A stretch of 38,655 nucleotides of DNA from Bradyrhizobium sp. NAS80.1 (GTDB lineage: Bacteria; Pseudomonadota; Alphaproteobacteria; Rhizobiales; Xanthobacteraceae). Position numbers and translations under genes: made by a program. The stretch is taken from NCBI RefSeq assembly GCF_001908205.1, contig NZ_LGHL01000228.1, forward strand, positions 1-38,655. The letters are read 5' to 3'. Position 1 is the stretch's first letter, and the number at the start of each line of letters is the position of its first letter. Positions 14,767 through 25,296 of this stretch are shown piece after piece. The notes beneath the pieces were generated by a model, which did no database searches, was not told where the DNA came from, and worked only from the letters and a program-made list of their open reading frames with translations.

Positions 14767-15729
14767 TTATTCCGCTGCCGCGCGCTCGCTGGCGCGCAGG
14801 GCCAGGAAACGTTCGGCTTCGAGAGCTGCCATGCAGCCGAGGCCGGCGGCCGTGACGGCCTGGCGATAGGTCTCGTCGGCGACGTCGCCGGCGGCGAACA
14901 GGCCGGGCACCGAAGTCGCGGTCGAGTTCGGGGCGACCTCGACATAGCCCGACGGTTTGAGCTTGACCTGGCCCTTTACGAGCTCCGTCGCCGGTGCATG
15001 GCCGATGGCGATGAACACGCCGTCGGCCTTCAGCTCGGTGCGTGCGCCGGTCTTGACGTTCTTGAGGCGGACATGGGTGACCTTGTTCGGGTTCTCGGTG
15101 CCGCAGATCTCGTCGACAGCTGAGTCCCAGACCACCTTGATCTTCGGGTGCTTGAACAGACGCTCCTGCAGGATGCGCTCGGCGCGGAAGTGATCGCGAC
15201 GATGTACGATGGTGACCTGCGAGGCATGGTTGGTCAGGTACAGGGCTTCCTCGACCGCAGAATTGCCCCCGCCGACCACCACGACTTCCTTGCCGCGGTA
15301 GAAGAAGCCGTCGCAGGTGGCGCAGGCCGACACGCCGCCGCCCTGGAATTTCCCTTCGGACGGCAGTCCGAGCCAGCGCGCTTGTGCGCCGGTGGCAAGG
15401 ATCACGGTGTCGGCGAGATAGACGTCGCCGCTGTCGCAGGTGAGGCGGAACGGCCGCTGCGCGGTCTCCAGCTTGGTGACCAGGTCGGAGACGATCTTAG
15501 TGCCGACATGGACCGCCTGCTTCTCCATCTGTTCCATCAGCCAGGGGCCCTGGATCACGTCGGCGAAGCCCGGATAGTTCTCGACGTCGGTGGTGATGGT
15601 GAGCTGGCCGCCCGGCTGGATGCCCTGGATCAGGATCGGCTCAAGCATCGCGCGGGCGGCGTAGATCGCCGCGGTGTAGCCGGCGGGGCCGGAGCCAATG
15701 ATGACGACCTTAGCGTGGACAGCGGACAT
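14767..15729 (-). CDS. trxB: thioredoxin reductase (320 aa)
   Basis: NADPH:thioredoxin oxidoreductase that keeps cytoplasmic thioredoxin reduced. FAD-binding GxGxxG is IGSGPAGYTAAIYAAR (residues 11-26). The redox-active disulphide is CATC (Cys136/Cys139) in GGVSACATCDGFFYRG. The NADPH-binding loop is VVGGGNSAVEEALYL (about 152-166) with HRRDHFRAE after it. The second FAD motif is VPGLFAAGDVADE near residue 283. Length and order match bacterial low-Mr TrxB. The LysR gene follows within 5 bp. An Lrp/AsnC gene is divergent, sharing a 267-bp control region with two palindromes. Confidence 0.97.
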   Translation of the reverse strand: MSAVHAKVVIIGSGPAGYTAAIYAARAMLEPILIQGIQPGGQLTITTDVENYPGFADVIQGPWLMEQMEKQAVHVGTKIVSDLVTKLETAQRPFRLTCDSGDVYLADTVILATGAQARWLGLPSEGKFQGGGVSACATCDGFFYRGKEVVVVGGGNSAVEEALYLTNHASQVTIVHRRDHFRAERILQERLFKHPKIKVVWDSAVDEICGTENPNKVTHVRLKNVKTGARTELKADGVFIAIGHAPATELVKGQVKLKPSGYVEVAPNSTATSVPGLFAAGDVADETYRQAVTAAGLGCMAALEAERFLALRASERAAAE

Positions 15730-15838
15730 TTTGACGGACGCCTTTCACGGGGGATTTGCAGCGCGGGCGCGGAACGTGCCGGGAGGGCCTTGCGGAGGCG
15801 CTGAAATATCAGAGCTAATCTAAGCCTTCTGGTGAGCC

Positions 15839-15853
15839 ATGCAAGAATTGCAT
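15839..15853. promoter_or_regulatory. palindrome 1 in the trxB/lrp divergent control region
   Basis: ATGCAA GAA TTGCAT, perfect 6-3-6 inverted repeat. The second site at 15905-15921 has the same GCAA-N-TTGC style. Lrp/AsnC regulators bind such dyads and often control their own gene. Confidence 0.5.
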
Positions 15854-15904
15854 TCCCAATCAGCGGATTTTTCCAACAAGGAACAAAAGTCGATTGGCGT
15901 GATT

Positions 15905-15921
15905 GCGCAATAAAATTGCGC
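15905..15921. promoter_or_regulatory. palindrome 2 in the trxB/lrp divergent control region
   Basis: GCGCAAT AAA ATTGCGC, perfect 7-3-7 inverted repeat, 76 bp upstream of the lrp start codon and 66 bp from palindrome 1 (start to start). Confidence 0.5.
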
Positions 15922-15996
15922 TGGCGGGCGCGACTGGCTATGAGGATTGCATCAGACCCACCCGATACCGCCATTAAGGCCAGGAGTTCCAATCAC

Positions 15997-16476
15997 GTGT
16001 CGCGGAACCTAGACGAGATCGACCTCAAAATTCTCGCCGAGATCCAGGCCGACGGTCGAATCACAAATGTCGAGCTGGCCAAGCGGGTCGGTATTTCGCC
16101 CCCGCCCTGCCTGCGCCGCGTCCGGGCGCTGGAGGAGGAGGGCTACATCCACGGCTACCGGGGGCTGCTGGATGCCCGCAAGCTCGGCTTCGACGTCACG
16201 GTGTTTGCCGCGGTGCACCTGTCCAGCCAGGCCGAGGCGGATTTGCGCGCCTTCGAGGAGTTCGTCCGCGCCGAGCCGCTGGTGCGGGAGTGCTGGATGC
16301 TGTCGGGCGAGGTCGACTTCATCCTGAAATGCGTCGCGCCTGACATGGCGACCTTCCAGGATTTCGTCACCCACCTCACCGCCGCGCCCCACGTTCGCAA
16401 CGTGCGGACCTCGCTGGTGCTGCACAACTCGAAATATGAGGCGGCCGTGCCGCTGGACGTGAAGGGAAGAAGGTAG
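15997..16476 (+). CDS. Lrp/AsnC family transcriptional regulator (159 aa)
   Basis: N-terminal HTH: LDEIDLKILAEIQADGRITNVELAKRVGISPPPCLRRVRALEEEGYIHGY. This is followed by the RAM/ligand domain with VFAAVHL, PLVRECWMLSGEVDFILKCVAPDM and RNVRTSLVLHNSKYE. These proteins form octamers and sense amino acids. The start is taken as GTG at 15997, preceded by AGGAG (15982-15986), because it gives the usual family length; the frame is open to 15832. Divergent from trxB. In rhizobia, members close to this one regulate amino acid metabolism genes, but no target can be named here. Confidence 0.9.
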   Translation: MSRNLDEIDLKILAEIQADGRITNVELAKRVGISPPPCLRRVRALEEEGYIHGYRGLLDARKLGFDVTVFAAVHLSSQAEADLRAFEEFVRAEPLVRECWMLSGEVDFILKCVAPDMATFQDFVTHLTAAPHVRNVRTSLVLHNSKYEAAVPLDVKGRR

Positions 16477-16485
16477 CAGGCGCCG

Positions 16486-16629
16486 CTCTCGTGCCCCGGA
16501 CGCAGCGCAGCGCGTAGCGGTGCGCTGCAGGGCCGGGGCCCATCTCACCGCGCCTTCCCGTGTTGCCTTCTGGGTCCCGGCTCAGCGCAGCAACGCTAAG
16601 AGCGTTGCAGCGCGTCCGGGACACGAGAG
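16486..16629. repeat. dispersed palindromic repeat, type B (copy 1)
   Basis: Ends CTCTCGTGCCCCGGACGC (16486-16503) and GCGTCCGGGACACGAGAG (16612-16629) are inverted. The inside carries GGGCCGGGGCCCAT- and GGGTCCCGGCTCAGC-like segments. A second copy is at 25115-25284. Confidence 0.8.
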
Positions 16630-16710
16630 CGAGGGCGCGGCTCCGTCATTGCAATGACGAGGGGTAAGAGCGCGTACTCTGCTCACGCAAGTTACGCGCA
16701 GACGCGAAAA

Positions 16711-16737
16711 AAAAGGCCGCGCGGGGCGCGGCCTTTT
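16711..16737 (-). terminator. terminator of greA (usable in both directions)
   Basis: AAAAGGCCGCG (16711-16721) and CGCGGCCTTTT (16727-16737), 11-bp stem, five-base loop, flanked by eight A on the left (T on the minus strand). It is 30 bp after the greA stop codon. Confidence 0.9.
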
Positions 16738-16766
16738 CAAACGTCATCACTTGCAGCGGCAAATCC

Positions 16767-17240
16767 TTACCGCCACTCCACCTTGGTGATCTCATACGCC
16801 TTGGCGCCGCCGGGTGTGTTGACCTCGACGGACGAACCCTTCTTCTTGCCGATCAACGCGCGCGCGAGCGGCGAGGTGATGGAAATGCGGCCCTTCTTGG
16901 CATCGGCCTCGACCTCGCCGACGATTTGCCACACCGTCTTCTTCTCGGTGTCCTCGTCGACCAGCGTCACGGTTGCGCCGAACTTGATGGTGTCGCCGGA
17001 GAGTTTCGAGATGTCGATGATGTCGGCGCGCGCGAGCTTGTCCTCAAGCTCGGCAATGCGGCCTTCATTGTGCGACTGCTCTTCCTTCGCGGCGTGATAT
17101 TCCGCGTTCTCCGACAGGTCTCCGTGCGAGCGCGCCTCGGCGATATGCTCGATGATCCGCGGACGGTCCACGGACTGGCGATGCTTCAATTCTTCCCCGA
17201 GCGCGGCAAATCCGGCCGAAGTCATCGGAACCTTTTCCAT
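16767..17240 (-). CDS. greA: transcription elongation factor GreA (157 aa)
   Basis: Rescues backtracked RNA polymerase by stimulating transcript cleavage. The N-terminal coiled coil contains RPRIIEHIAEARSHGDLSENAEYHAAKEEQ with the acidic tip residues (GDLSENAEY) that reach the polymerase active site. The C-terminal FKBP-like domain has FGATVTLVDEDTE, SPLARALIGKKKGSSVEV and PGGAKAYEI. Start MEKVPMTSAG at 17240 gives the common length; the ATG of MTSAG at 17225 is the alternative. carB lies 205 bp upstream on the same strand, a neighbourhood often seen in alpha-proteobacteria. Confidence 0.97.
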   Translation of the reverse strand: MEKVPMTSAGFAALGEELKHRQSVDRPRIIEHIAEARSHGDLSENAEYHAAKEEQSHNEGRIAELEDKLARADIIDISKLSGDTIKFGATVTLVDEDTEKKTVWQIVGEVEADAKKGRISITSPLARALIGKKKGSSVEVNTPGGAKAYEITKVEWR

Positions 17241-17445
17241 CTCTTCTCTCGTCCTTCGGAGGCGCGCCCCATGACCGAGGGCACGGCAACCTTGATTCGT
17301 CGGTATTCCTGGGGCTGAACACACGGCCACCGGAACGTTATGTGGGTCTGGCGCCGGAACAGAACAACCACATGGCCGGACGGTTCCTCCGGCCATTGTA
17401 GCTTCAACGCCAATCACCTAGCGGAGGCTTCGCCGCCGCTAGCAA

Positions 17446-20910
<3,465 letters not shown>

Positions 20911-20938
20911 CAACTCTCGCCGGACTGGAATCTGGGCA

Positions 20939-20975
20939 CAAAAAAAAGGGCGCGCTTGCTGCGCGTCCCCTTGTG
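20939..20975 (-). terminator. terminator between the MFS gene and carB
   Basis: AGGGCGCGC and GCGCGTCCCCT around loop TTGCT (20947-20971), with an A-run on the left (T8 on the minus strand) and outer CACAA/TTGTG pairing. It ends the MFS transcript, so carB has its own promoter. Confidence 0.8.
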
Positions 20976-21054
20976 CGAGAGCGCGGGGTCTTCCCTCGCG
21001 CGCGGGTGGGTCTTAGACCAGATTCCGGAGCGGCGAAACCCCGAAAAATGCCCA

Positions 21055-22224
21055 TCAACCGGCAATTTTGACGGGTTTTGGCCGCGCCTGCCAGCCACGG
21101 GCGAGATGCACCAGAAGCGAGGCCGCAACGCTCGATCCGCCGATCCAGCCGAGATCGTTTGGCGAGAGGGTGGCCAGCACCGCACCGCCCAGCGCCCCGC
21201 CGATGGCGAAGCCGAGATACATCGCGGAGGCGTTGAGCGAGAGCGCGATCATAGAGGCCTGCGGCTCGATCCGGATGATGCTGGCGAGTTGCGCCGGGTA
21301 GAACGCCCAGCCGGAGATGCCCCAGAGGAAGATCGCGCCCAGCACCGCGTAATGCGCCTCGCCGGGCATCAGCTTCAGGATCAGCGAATGCAGGATCAGC
21401 GCACTCGCCATGCCGGCAAGCCCGAGCGCGGCGGTTGCGAGCGTGCCGAGCCGGTCCGCCAAAATGCCGCCGAGCATGTTCCCGATCGCGGCCGCGCCGC
21501 CAAACACCAGCAGCGCGAGGCTGATCTGCGAAGCGTCGAATCCGAGGCCACGCAGCGGGACCGCGAAATAGGTGAACACGGTGAAGCCTCCGAGCGCCCA
21601 CAAGATCGTGATCAGCAGTGCGACCAGGACATTGCTGTGACGCGCCACCGCCAGCCGTTCGCTGAGCGAGGCCGTGTTTCGCGGCAGGCCGCGGGGCAGG
21701 CCAAGCAGAAGGCCGGCGAGCGCAACGGCGCCGATCAGGGCAACCATCGCGAAGGTCGCGCGCCAGCCGAACAGGCTGCCGACGAGATTGCCGAGGGGGA
21801 CCCCGATCACGGTCGCAACCGTGATGCCCGAGGTGACCAGCGCCACAGCGCGGCCGCGACGTTCGGGCGAAGCGACCGCCACGGACACCGCCAGCGCCGT
21901 CGGCACGCAAAGCCCGGACCCGAGCGCCATCAGCATCCGCGAGGCCAGCAGCAGGGCGTAGCCGGAGGCAACCACCGCGGCGAGATTTCCGGCGACGAAG
22001 GTCGACAACGCCACGGCCAGCACGGTGCGGCGGTCGATGTTGTTCAGCGTCACCGCCAGGATCGGCGAACCCACGGCATAGGTGAGGGCATAGGCAGTGA
22101 CCAGTTGGCCGGCTGCCGAGATGGAAATCGAGAGATCGGTGGCGATCGCCAGCAAAAGCCCCGCAATGACAAAGCCTTCCGTGCCGATCGCGAAGGCGGC
22201 CAGGGCCAGCCAGAACACGCTCAT
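21055..22224 (-). CDS. MFS transporter, AraJ/DHA1-type exporter (389 aa)
   Basis: Twelve hydrophobic segments. The first, FWLALAAFAIGTEGFVIAGLL, carries the GTEGF pattern of the AraJ/YdhP/PbuE-type drug:H+ antiporter-1 subfamily. Motif A-like NNIDRRTVLAVAL follows segment 2, and motif C-like VTSGITVATVIGVPLGNLVG is in segment 5. Such proteins export sugars, purines or drugs; the substrate is unknown. The gene is divergent from an ArsR repressor gene, with two TTCAA-N6-TTGAA operators between them, so the exporter is probably induced when that repressor releases DNA. A terminator follows before carB. Confidence 0.9.
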   Translation of the reverse strand: MSVFWLALAAFAIGTEGFVIAGLLLAIATDLSISISAAGQLVTAYALTYAVGSPILAVTLNNIDRRTVLAVALSTFVAGNLAAVVASGYALLLASRMLMALGSGLCVPTALAVSVAVASPERRGRAVALVTSGITVATVIGVPLGNLVGSLFGWRATFAMVALIGAVALAGLLLGLPRGLPRNTASLSERLAVARHSNVLVALLITILWALGGFTVFTYFAVPLRGLGFDASQISLALLVFGGAAAIGNMLGGILADRLGTLATAALGLAGMASALILHSLILKLMPGEAHYAVLGAIFLWGISGWAFYPAQLASIIRIEPQASMIALSLNASAMYLGFAIGGALGGAVLATLSPNDLGWIGGSSVAASLLVHLARGWQARPKPVKIAG

Positions 22225-22239
22225 TGGACAACATTCCTA

Positions 22240-22259
22240 TGTTCAACGTCTATTGAACA
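22240..22259. promoter_or_regulatory. operator 1 between the MFS and ArsR genes
   Basis: TGTTCAA, six bases, TTGAACA: perfect 7-bp half sites, 15 bp upstream of the MFS start codon. Same half sites and spacing as operator 2. Confidence 0.75.
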
Positions 22260-22287
22260 ATCGATGGCGAAGGGCGGGGAGTCAATT

Positions 22288-22307
22288 GGTTCAAGAACTA
22301 TTGAACA
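22288..22307. promoter_or_regulatory. operator 2 between the MFS and ArsR genes
   Basis: GGTTCAA, six bases, TTGAACA: 6-bp perfect half sites (GTTCAA/TTGAAC), 30 bp upstream of the arsR-like start. Spacing to operator 1 is 48 bp start to start. Confidence 0.75.
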
Positions 22308-22337
22308 TCAGCGCCGCCTCGTTATGATTGCCGGACC

Positions 22338-22715
22338 ATGAGCCGCACGCCTCATCATCCCACCCGTGAGCAGATCGAGCTGCCGACGGTTCTGGATTGC
22401 CTGAGCGATCCGATCCGGCTCGCCATCGTCTACCAGCTCGCCCAGCAGGAACGTGTCAGCAGTGAATTGTGCTGCGGCGACTTCAGCGCCCTCGCCGGCA
22501 AATCCAACCTCGCCTATCACTTCGCCAAGCTGCGCGAATGCGGCTTGATGCAGACGCGCGTGGCCGGAACCAACCGGTTCATGCGGCTGCGCCGCGAGGA
22601 TATGGACGCGCGCTTCCCCGGCCTGCTCGATGCCGTGATCAACTCCGCAGCCAGGGATGCCGGCCGGCTTCAACTGCTGTTCGAGTGCGAAACGGTCGGT
22701 GGGGAGAGAAGCTGA
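22338..22715 (+). CDS. ArsR family repressor of the divergent MFS gene (125 aa)
   Basis: Winged-helix protein: IELPTVLDCLSDPIRLAIVYQLAQQERVSSELCCGDF, then the recognition helix KSNLAYHFAKLRECGLMQTRVAGTNRFMRLRREDM. This is the form of the ArsR/YczG-like HTH regulators found beside MFS exporters. A Cys pair (ELCCGD, about residues 45-46) sits just before the recognition helix and could act as a metal or thiol/oxidant sensor, though the canonical ELCVCDL motif is not exact. Two inverted-repeat operators lie between it and the MFS gene. ATG at 22338 fits the family length. Confidence 0.88.
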   Translation: MSRTPHHPTREQIELPTVLDCLSDPIRLAIVYQLAQQERVSSELCCGDFSALAGKSNLAYHFAKLRECGLMQTRVAGTNRFMRLRREDMDARFPGLLDAVINSAARDAGRLQLLFECETVGGERS

Positions 22716-22795
22716 GACGATCGCGCGCAAGCGCCTGATTTGCGCGGCGCGTCAATGCCTTCGCGAGATGCAGCGAGGCATCCGCCGGAAATCAT

Positions 22796-22830
22796 CCGCT
22801 ACTGTGCATGGGGTTGTTTTCGAGATTTTG
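22796..22830. repeat. dispersed repeat, 'GCATGGGGTTGTTTTCG' type (copy 2)
   Basis: CGCTACTGTGCATGGGGTTG and the following TTTTCGAGATTTT match 10011-10046 with few changes. Beyond it, 22872-22915 holds two small hairpins (GCGTGG/CCACGC and GCCCC/GGGGC). Confidence 0.7.
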
Positions 22831-22913
22831 GTTTTGGGCGGGCAGTCCGTTCACGCTTCGCGCCTGCTGGTCTAGCGTGGCTGCGCCACGCGTAGCCCCG
22901 CAGGGGCGAAGCG

Positions 22914-22989
22914 TGGAGACCCGGCCTGGATTTGAACCAGGATGAAGAGCGATGCACCGCCCTCGCGTAGACGCTTCCGCCACCGGGCC
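22914..22989 (-). tRNA. tRNA-like sequence with encoded CCA and an atypical anticodon arm
   Basis: On the minus strand, 76 nt: acceptor GGCCCGG with CCGGGTC (one G.U), U8, A14, T arm CCTGG/CCAGG with canonical loop TTCAAAT, discriminator T and encoded CCA. The D arm has only three good pairs and lacks G19. The anticodon stem AGGGC/GCTCT encloses eight bases (GGTGCATC) instead of seven, so the anticodon cannot be assigned safely (GCA would follow a U33-like T). It is either a decayed tRNA or an unusual one. The first half resembles tRNA-Leu D-arm sequence (TGGCGGAA). Confidence 0.6.
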
Positions 22990-23043
22990 GTGGCGATCAT
23001 GACCGATCGGGGTGCGACAAGCCACCTGAGGCGCTCGTTATGC

Positions 23044-23746
23044 TTAACGGACGACGGGCGGCCGCGCGATGAAGGTCATGCGCCAGCGATTGTGGCCGAC
23101 ATTGGTTTGGGCGCGCTGAACCGCGAACCCGGCCGCAGTGAGCTTGGCGGTGATCTCGTCCTCGCTGTAGCGCTGCAGTCCGATGCGCGAGCGCAGTTGA
23201 CGGTAATCTGACAGCGCGGTGCTGATCAGCCCGATCAGCGCGTCCTTCAGGAAGCCGTGGCGCAGGCCGAAGCTGAGCAGCGCCATCACGTCCCGGCCCA
23301 TGCCGACCTCGGGTTGGAGGATGTCGCCGAGCACCAGCTTGCCGGACGGGGTCAGCAATCGCCGGATGTTGAGGAGCGCACCGTCGAGCTCCTCCGGCGT
23401 CATGTATTGCGCGACCGAGTTCATCACGACGAGGTCGATGGACTGGTCCTCCATCTTACGGACGTCATCGAGCGAGTGGACGCGGATCTTCGTGTTCGGG
23501 GCGAAGCGCGCTACCAGCCGGCCGCGGACACCGGGGGGCGGGCTCGGCGAGGATCAGCTTGCCGCAGGCGGCCGCCACTTGGCTCGCCGACAGCGCCTCG
23601 CCGCAGGCATAGTCCAGCACCGTCGCCTCGGGCGAGGGGATGTAGCCGATGATGTCCCGCGCGATGATCTGGAAGTGCAAATCGCGATGCAGCTTGCTCA
23701 CATAGATCGTATGCGTGGAGTCGTAATAATCGATCCAATCGTCCAT
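23044..23746 (-). pseudogene. class I SAM-dependent methyltransferase, interrupted by a one-base frameshift
   Basis: The N-terminal part MDDWIDYYDSTHTIYVSKLH...VLDYACGEALSASQVAAACGKLILAEPAP (from 23746) carries SAM motif I (VLDYACGEA). Its frame then breaks inside a run of six C on the minus strand (six G at 23533-23538). Removing one base gives GVRGRLVARFAPNTKIRVHS and joins the second part, LVVMNSVAQYMTPEELDGALLNIRRLLTPSGKLVLGDI, to the stop at 23044, about 233 residues in all. The protein would methylate an unknown small molecule or lipid. A homopolymer sequencing error, a real inactivating indel and a phase-variable tract are all possible. Confidence 0.8.
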
Positions 23747-23816
23747 GGTATCCGAGGGCCTCGGCCAAACAGTTCCTGGGCAGGAACCGGCGCTGCCCGC
23801 CTTGCGTTAGGGGTGC

Positions 23817-23830
23817 GACGGCGCGCCGTC
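23817..23830. promoter_or_regulatory. 14-bp palindrome upstream of dps
   Basis: GACGGCGCGCCGTC is perfectly self-complementary and ends 30 bp before the dps start codon. Possible regulator site or chance GC palindrome. Confidence 0.3.
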
Positions 23831-23860
23831 AATGTCCGCGTCCTAACAGGAAGGTTTCCC

Positions 23861-24385
23861 GTGAGCAAAGCCCCCCACAAGGTCTCGCCCGATCTCGACA
23901 CCCCCACCGATCTGTCGTCCCAGGCGGTCAACAAGGTTTCCGAGGCGCTCAACGTGCTTCTGGCAGACGCGTTCGCGCTCTATCTCAAGACCAAGAATTT
24001 CCACTGGCACATCAGCGGCCGGCATTTCCGCGACTACCATCTGCTGCTCGACGAGCAGTCGGACCAGATCTTCGCCACCACCGACCAGCTCGCCGAGCGA
24101 GTCCGCAAGATCGGCGGCGCCACGCTAAAGTCGATCGGCCAGGTCGCCAAGCTCCAGACCATCAAGGACAACGACGAGGACTACGTCCCGCCGCGCCAGA
24201 TGCTGCGCGAACTGATGCAGGACAACAAGCACGTCGCTAGCGCGATGCGTAAAGCGCATGAGGTCTGCGACGAGGCCGGCGATGTCGCCAGCGCAAGCAT
24301 CCTCGAGGTCTTCATCGACGAGACCGAGCGTCGCACCTGGTTCCTGTTCGAAGCCACCCGCCAGGAAGGCGGCAACGAGGCGTAG
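23861..24385 (+). CDS. dps: Dps family DNA-binding ferritin-like protein (174 aa)
   Basis: Twelve-subunit cage protein that oxidises and stores iron with hydrogen peroxide and protects DNA. The Dps signature KNFHWHISGRHFRDYHLLLDEQSDQIF supplies the inter-subunit ferroxidase ligands (His, His, Asp, Glu) in residues about 45-72. A four-helix bundle follows, with a C-terminal helix SILEVFIDETERRTWFLFEATRQ. The N-terminal tail (SKAPHKVSPD) is basic, suiting DNA contact. The open frame runs back to 23219, but GTG at 23861 is preceded by CAGGAAGG and yields family length. It is divergent from the methyltransferase. No obvious OxyR or Fur box was recognised. Confidence 0.93.
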   Translation: MSKAPHKVSPDLDTPTDLSSQAVNKVSEALNVLLADAFALYLKTKNFHWHISGRHFRDYHLLLDEQSDQIFATTDQLAERVRKIGGATLKSIGQVAKLQTIKDNDEDYVPPRQMLRELMQDNKHVASAMRKAHEVCDEAGDVASASILEVFIDETERRTWFLFEATRQEGGNEA

Positions 24386-24395
24386 GGGCGGATTG

Positions 24396-24513
24396 CCGTA
24401 AGGTGGGTTAGCCGAAGGCGTAACCCACCGCGTTGGTGCACGCGGAAACGGAAGAGGTGGGTTACACCGAGCGACTGCGCTTCGCGCAGCCGCAGGGCTA
24501 ACCCACCCTACGG
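24396..24513. repeat. dispersed palindromic repeat, type C (GTGGGTTAGC type)
   Basis: CCGTAAGGTGGGTTAGCC (24397-24414) is inverted against GGCTAACCCACCCTACGG (24496-24513). Internal GCGTAACCCACC and GGTGGGTTAC form further arms. This GTGGGTTA/TAACCCAC element is known as a widespread bacterial intergenic repeat. Confidence 0.8.
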
Positions 24514-24527
24514 CTCTGTGTTTGTGG

Positions 24528-25049
24528 CTATCGCCACAGCCGCATCATTGCTCCGTCCTTGCCCGTGACCGGATCGGCCGGCGGCAGTGCGACCTTCGGA
24601 ATCGTCTTCAGCGCCTTGGCATGGTTCTCGAGCGTTGCCCGCGTGATCTCCATTTTCGACCCCGGCGGATAGGCGCCGATCACGCAGAAATCGCCGCTGG
24701 CCTTGACGCATTGATGTCCGGTCCCTGCCGGCAGGATCGCGACGTCGCCTGCCTTGATCTCCAGCTCGCGGCCATGGTCGCCGCCGAAGCGGACGCGCGC
24801 GCTTCCGCGTGCGACGCCTAGCACCTCATGCACGGTCGCGTGGTAGTGCAGATAGTCGTAGACGCCGTTGCGCCACGTGCCGCCCCAACTGTTCTCTTCG
24901 AACAGGTTCTCGATGGTCTCTTCCGGCTGCTTCGGGTCGAGCTTCACCGCGCCCTGGTAGACGAGGAAAGGAAGGACGCTGTTCGGCACGAGCCCGTCGT
25001 CCTCGAACACGATCGCGAGCGGCTCGGCATTGTCGCGGACGACGGTCAT
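24528..25049 (-). CDS. cupin domain protein, YjlB-like (173 aa)
   Basis: Single-domain cupin. Motif 1 is GVYDYLHYHATVHEVLGVARG (about residues 62-82) with the metal-ligand pattern H-x-H-x3-H-E. Motif 2 is GDVAILPAGTGHQC (about 102-115), G-x5-P-x-G-x2-H. The N-terminal part (LPFLVYQGAVKL, FEENSWGGTWRNG) and the length match the YjlB group, whose biochemical role is not established. A metal-dependent sugar or small-acid transformation is possible. ATG 25049 is preceded by GGGAG. It is an isolated gene between two intergenic repeats. Confidence 0.82.
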   Translation of the reverse strand: MTVVRDNAEPLAIVFEDDGLVPNSVLPFLVYQGAVKLDPKQPEETIENLFEENSWGGTWRNGVYDYLHYHATVHEVLGVARGSARVRFGGDHGRELEIKAGDVAILPAGTGHQCVKASGDFCVIGAYPPGSKMEITRATLENHAKALKTIPKVALPPADPVTGKDGAMMRLWR

Positions 25050-25114
25050 GGCATCGCTCCCGCGCGAGACTAGCAGGGATCAACAAGGAGCGTGAGGCGA
25101 CGTTCCTCTACAGG

Positions 25115-25284
25115 TCTCGTGTCCCGGACGCGATGCAGCGCGAAGCGATGCGTCGCAGAGCCGGGACCCAGAAATGCCGCCATGGGCCCCGGTTCAGCAG
25201 CGCATCACGCCGCGAAGAGCGGCGCCTAAAGCGCGTTCACGCGCGTCTTCGACGCGCTATGGCACTGCGCCCGGGGCACGAGAG
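25115..25284. repeat. dispersed palindromic repeat, type B (copy 2)
   Basis: TCTCGTGTCCCGGACGC (25115-25131) is inverted against GCGCCCGGGGCACGAGA (25267-25283). The ends match copy 1 at 16486-16629; the middle differs and carries further small palindromes. Confidence 0.8.
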
Positions 25285-25296
25285 CCGCAGCGCGCC

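Noticed and set aside
23511..23768. Separate 85-residue minus-strand ORF
   Set aside because: Out-of-frame reading of the frameshifted methyltransferase 5' end.
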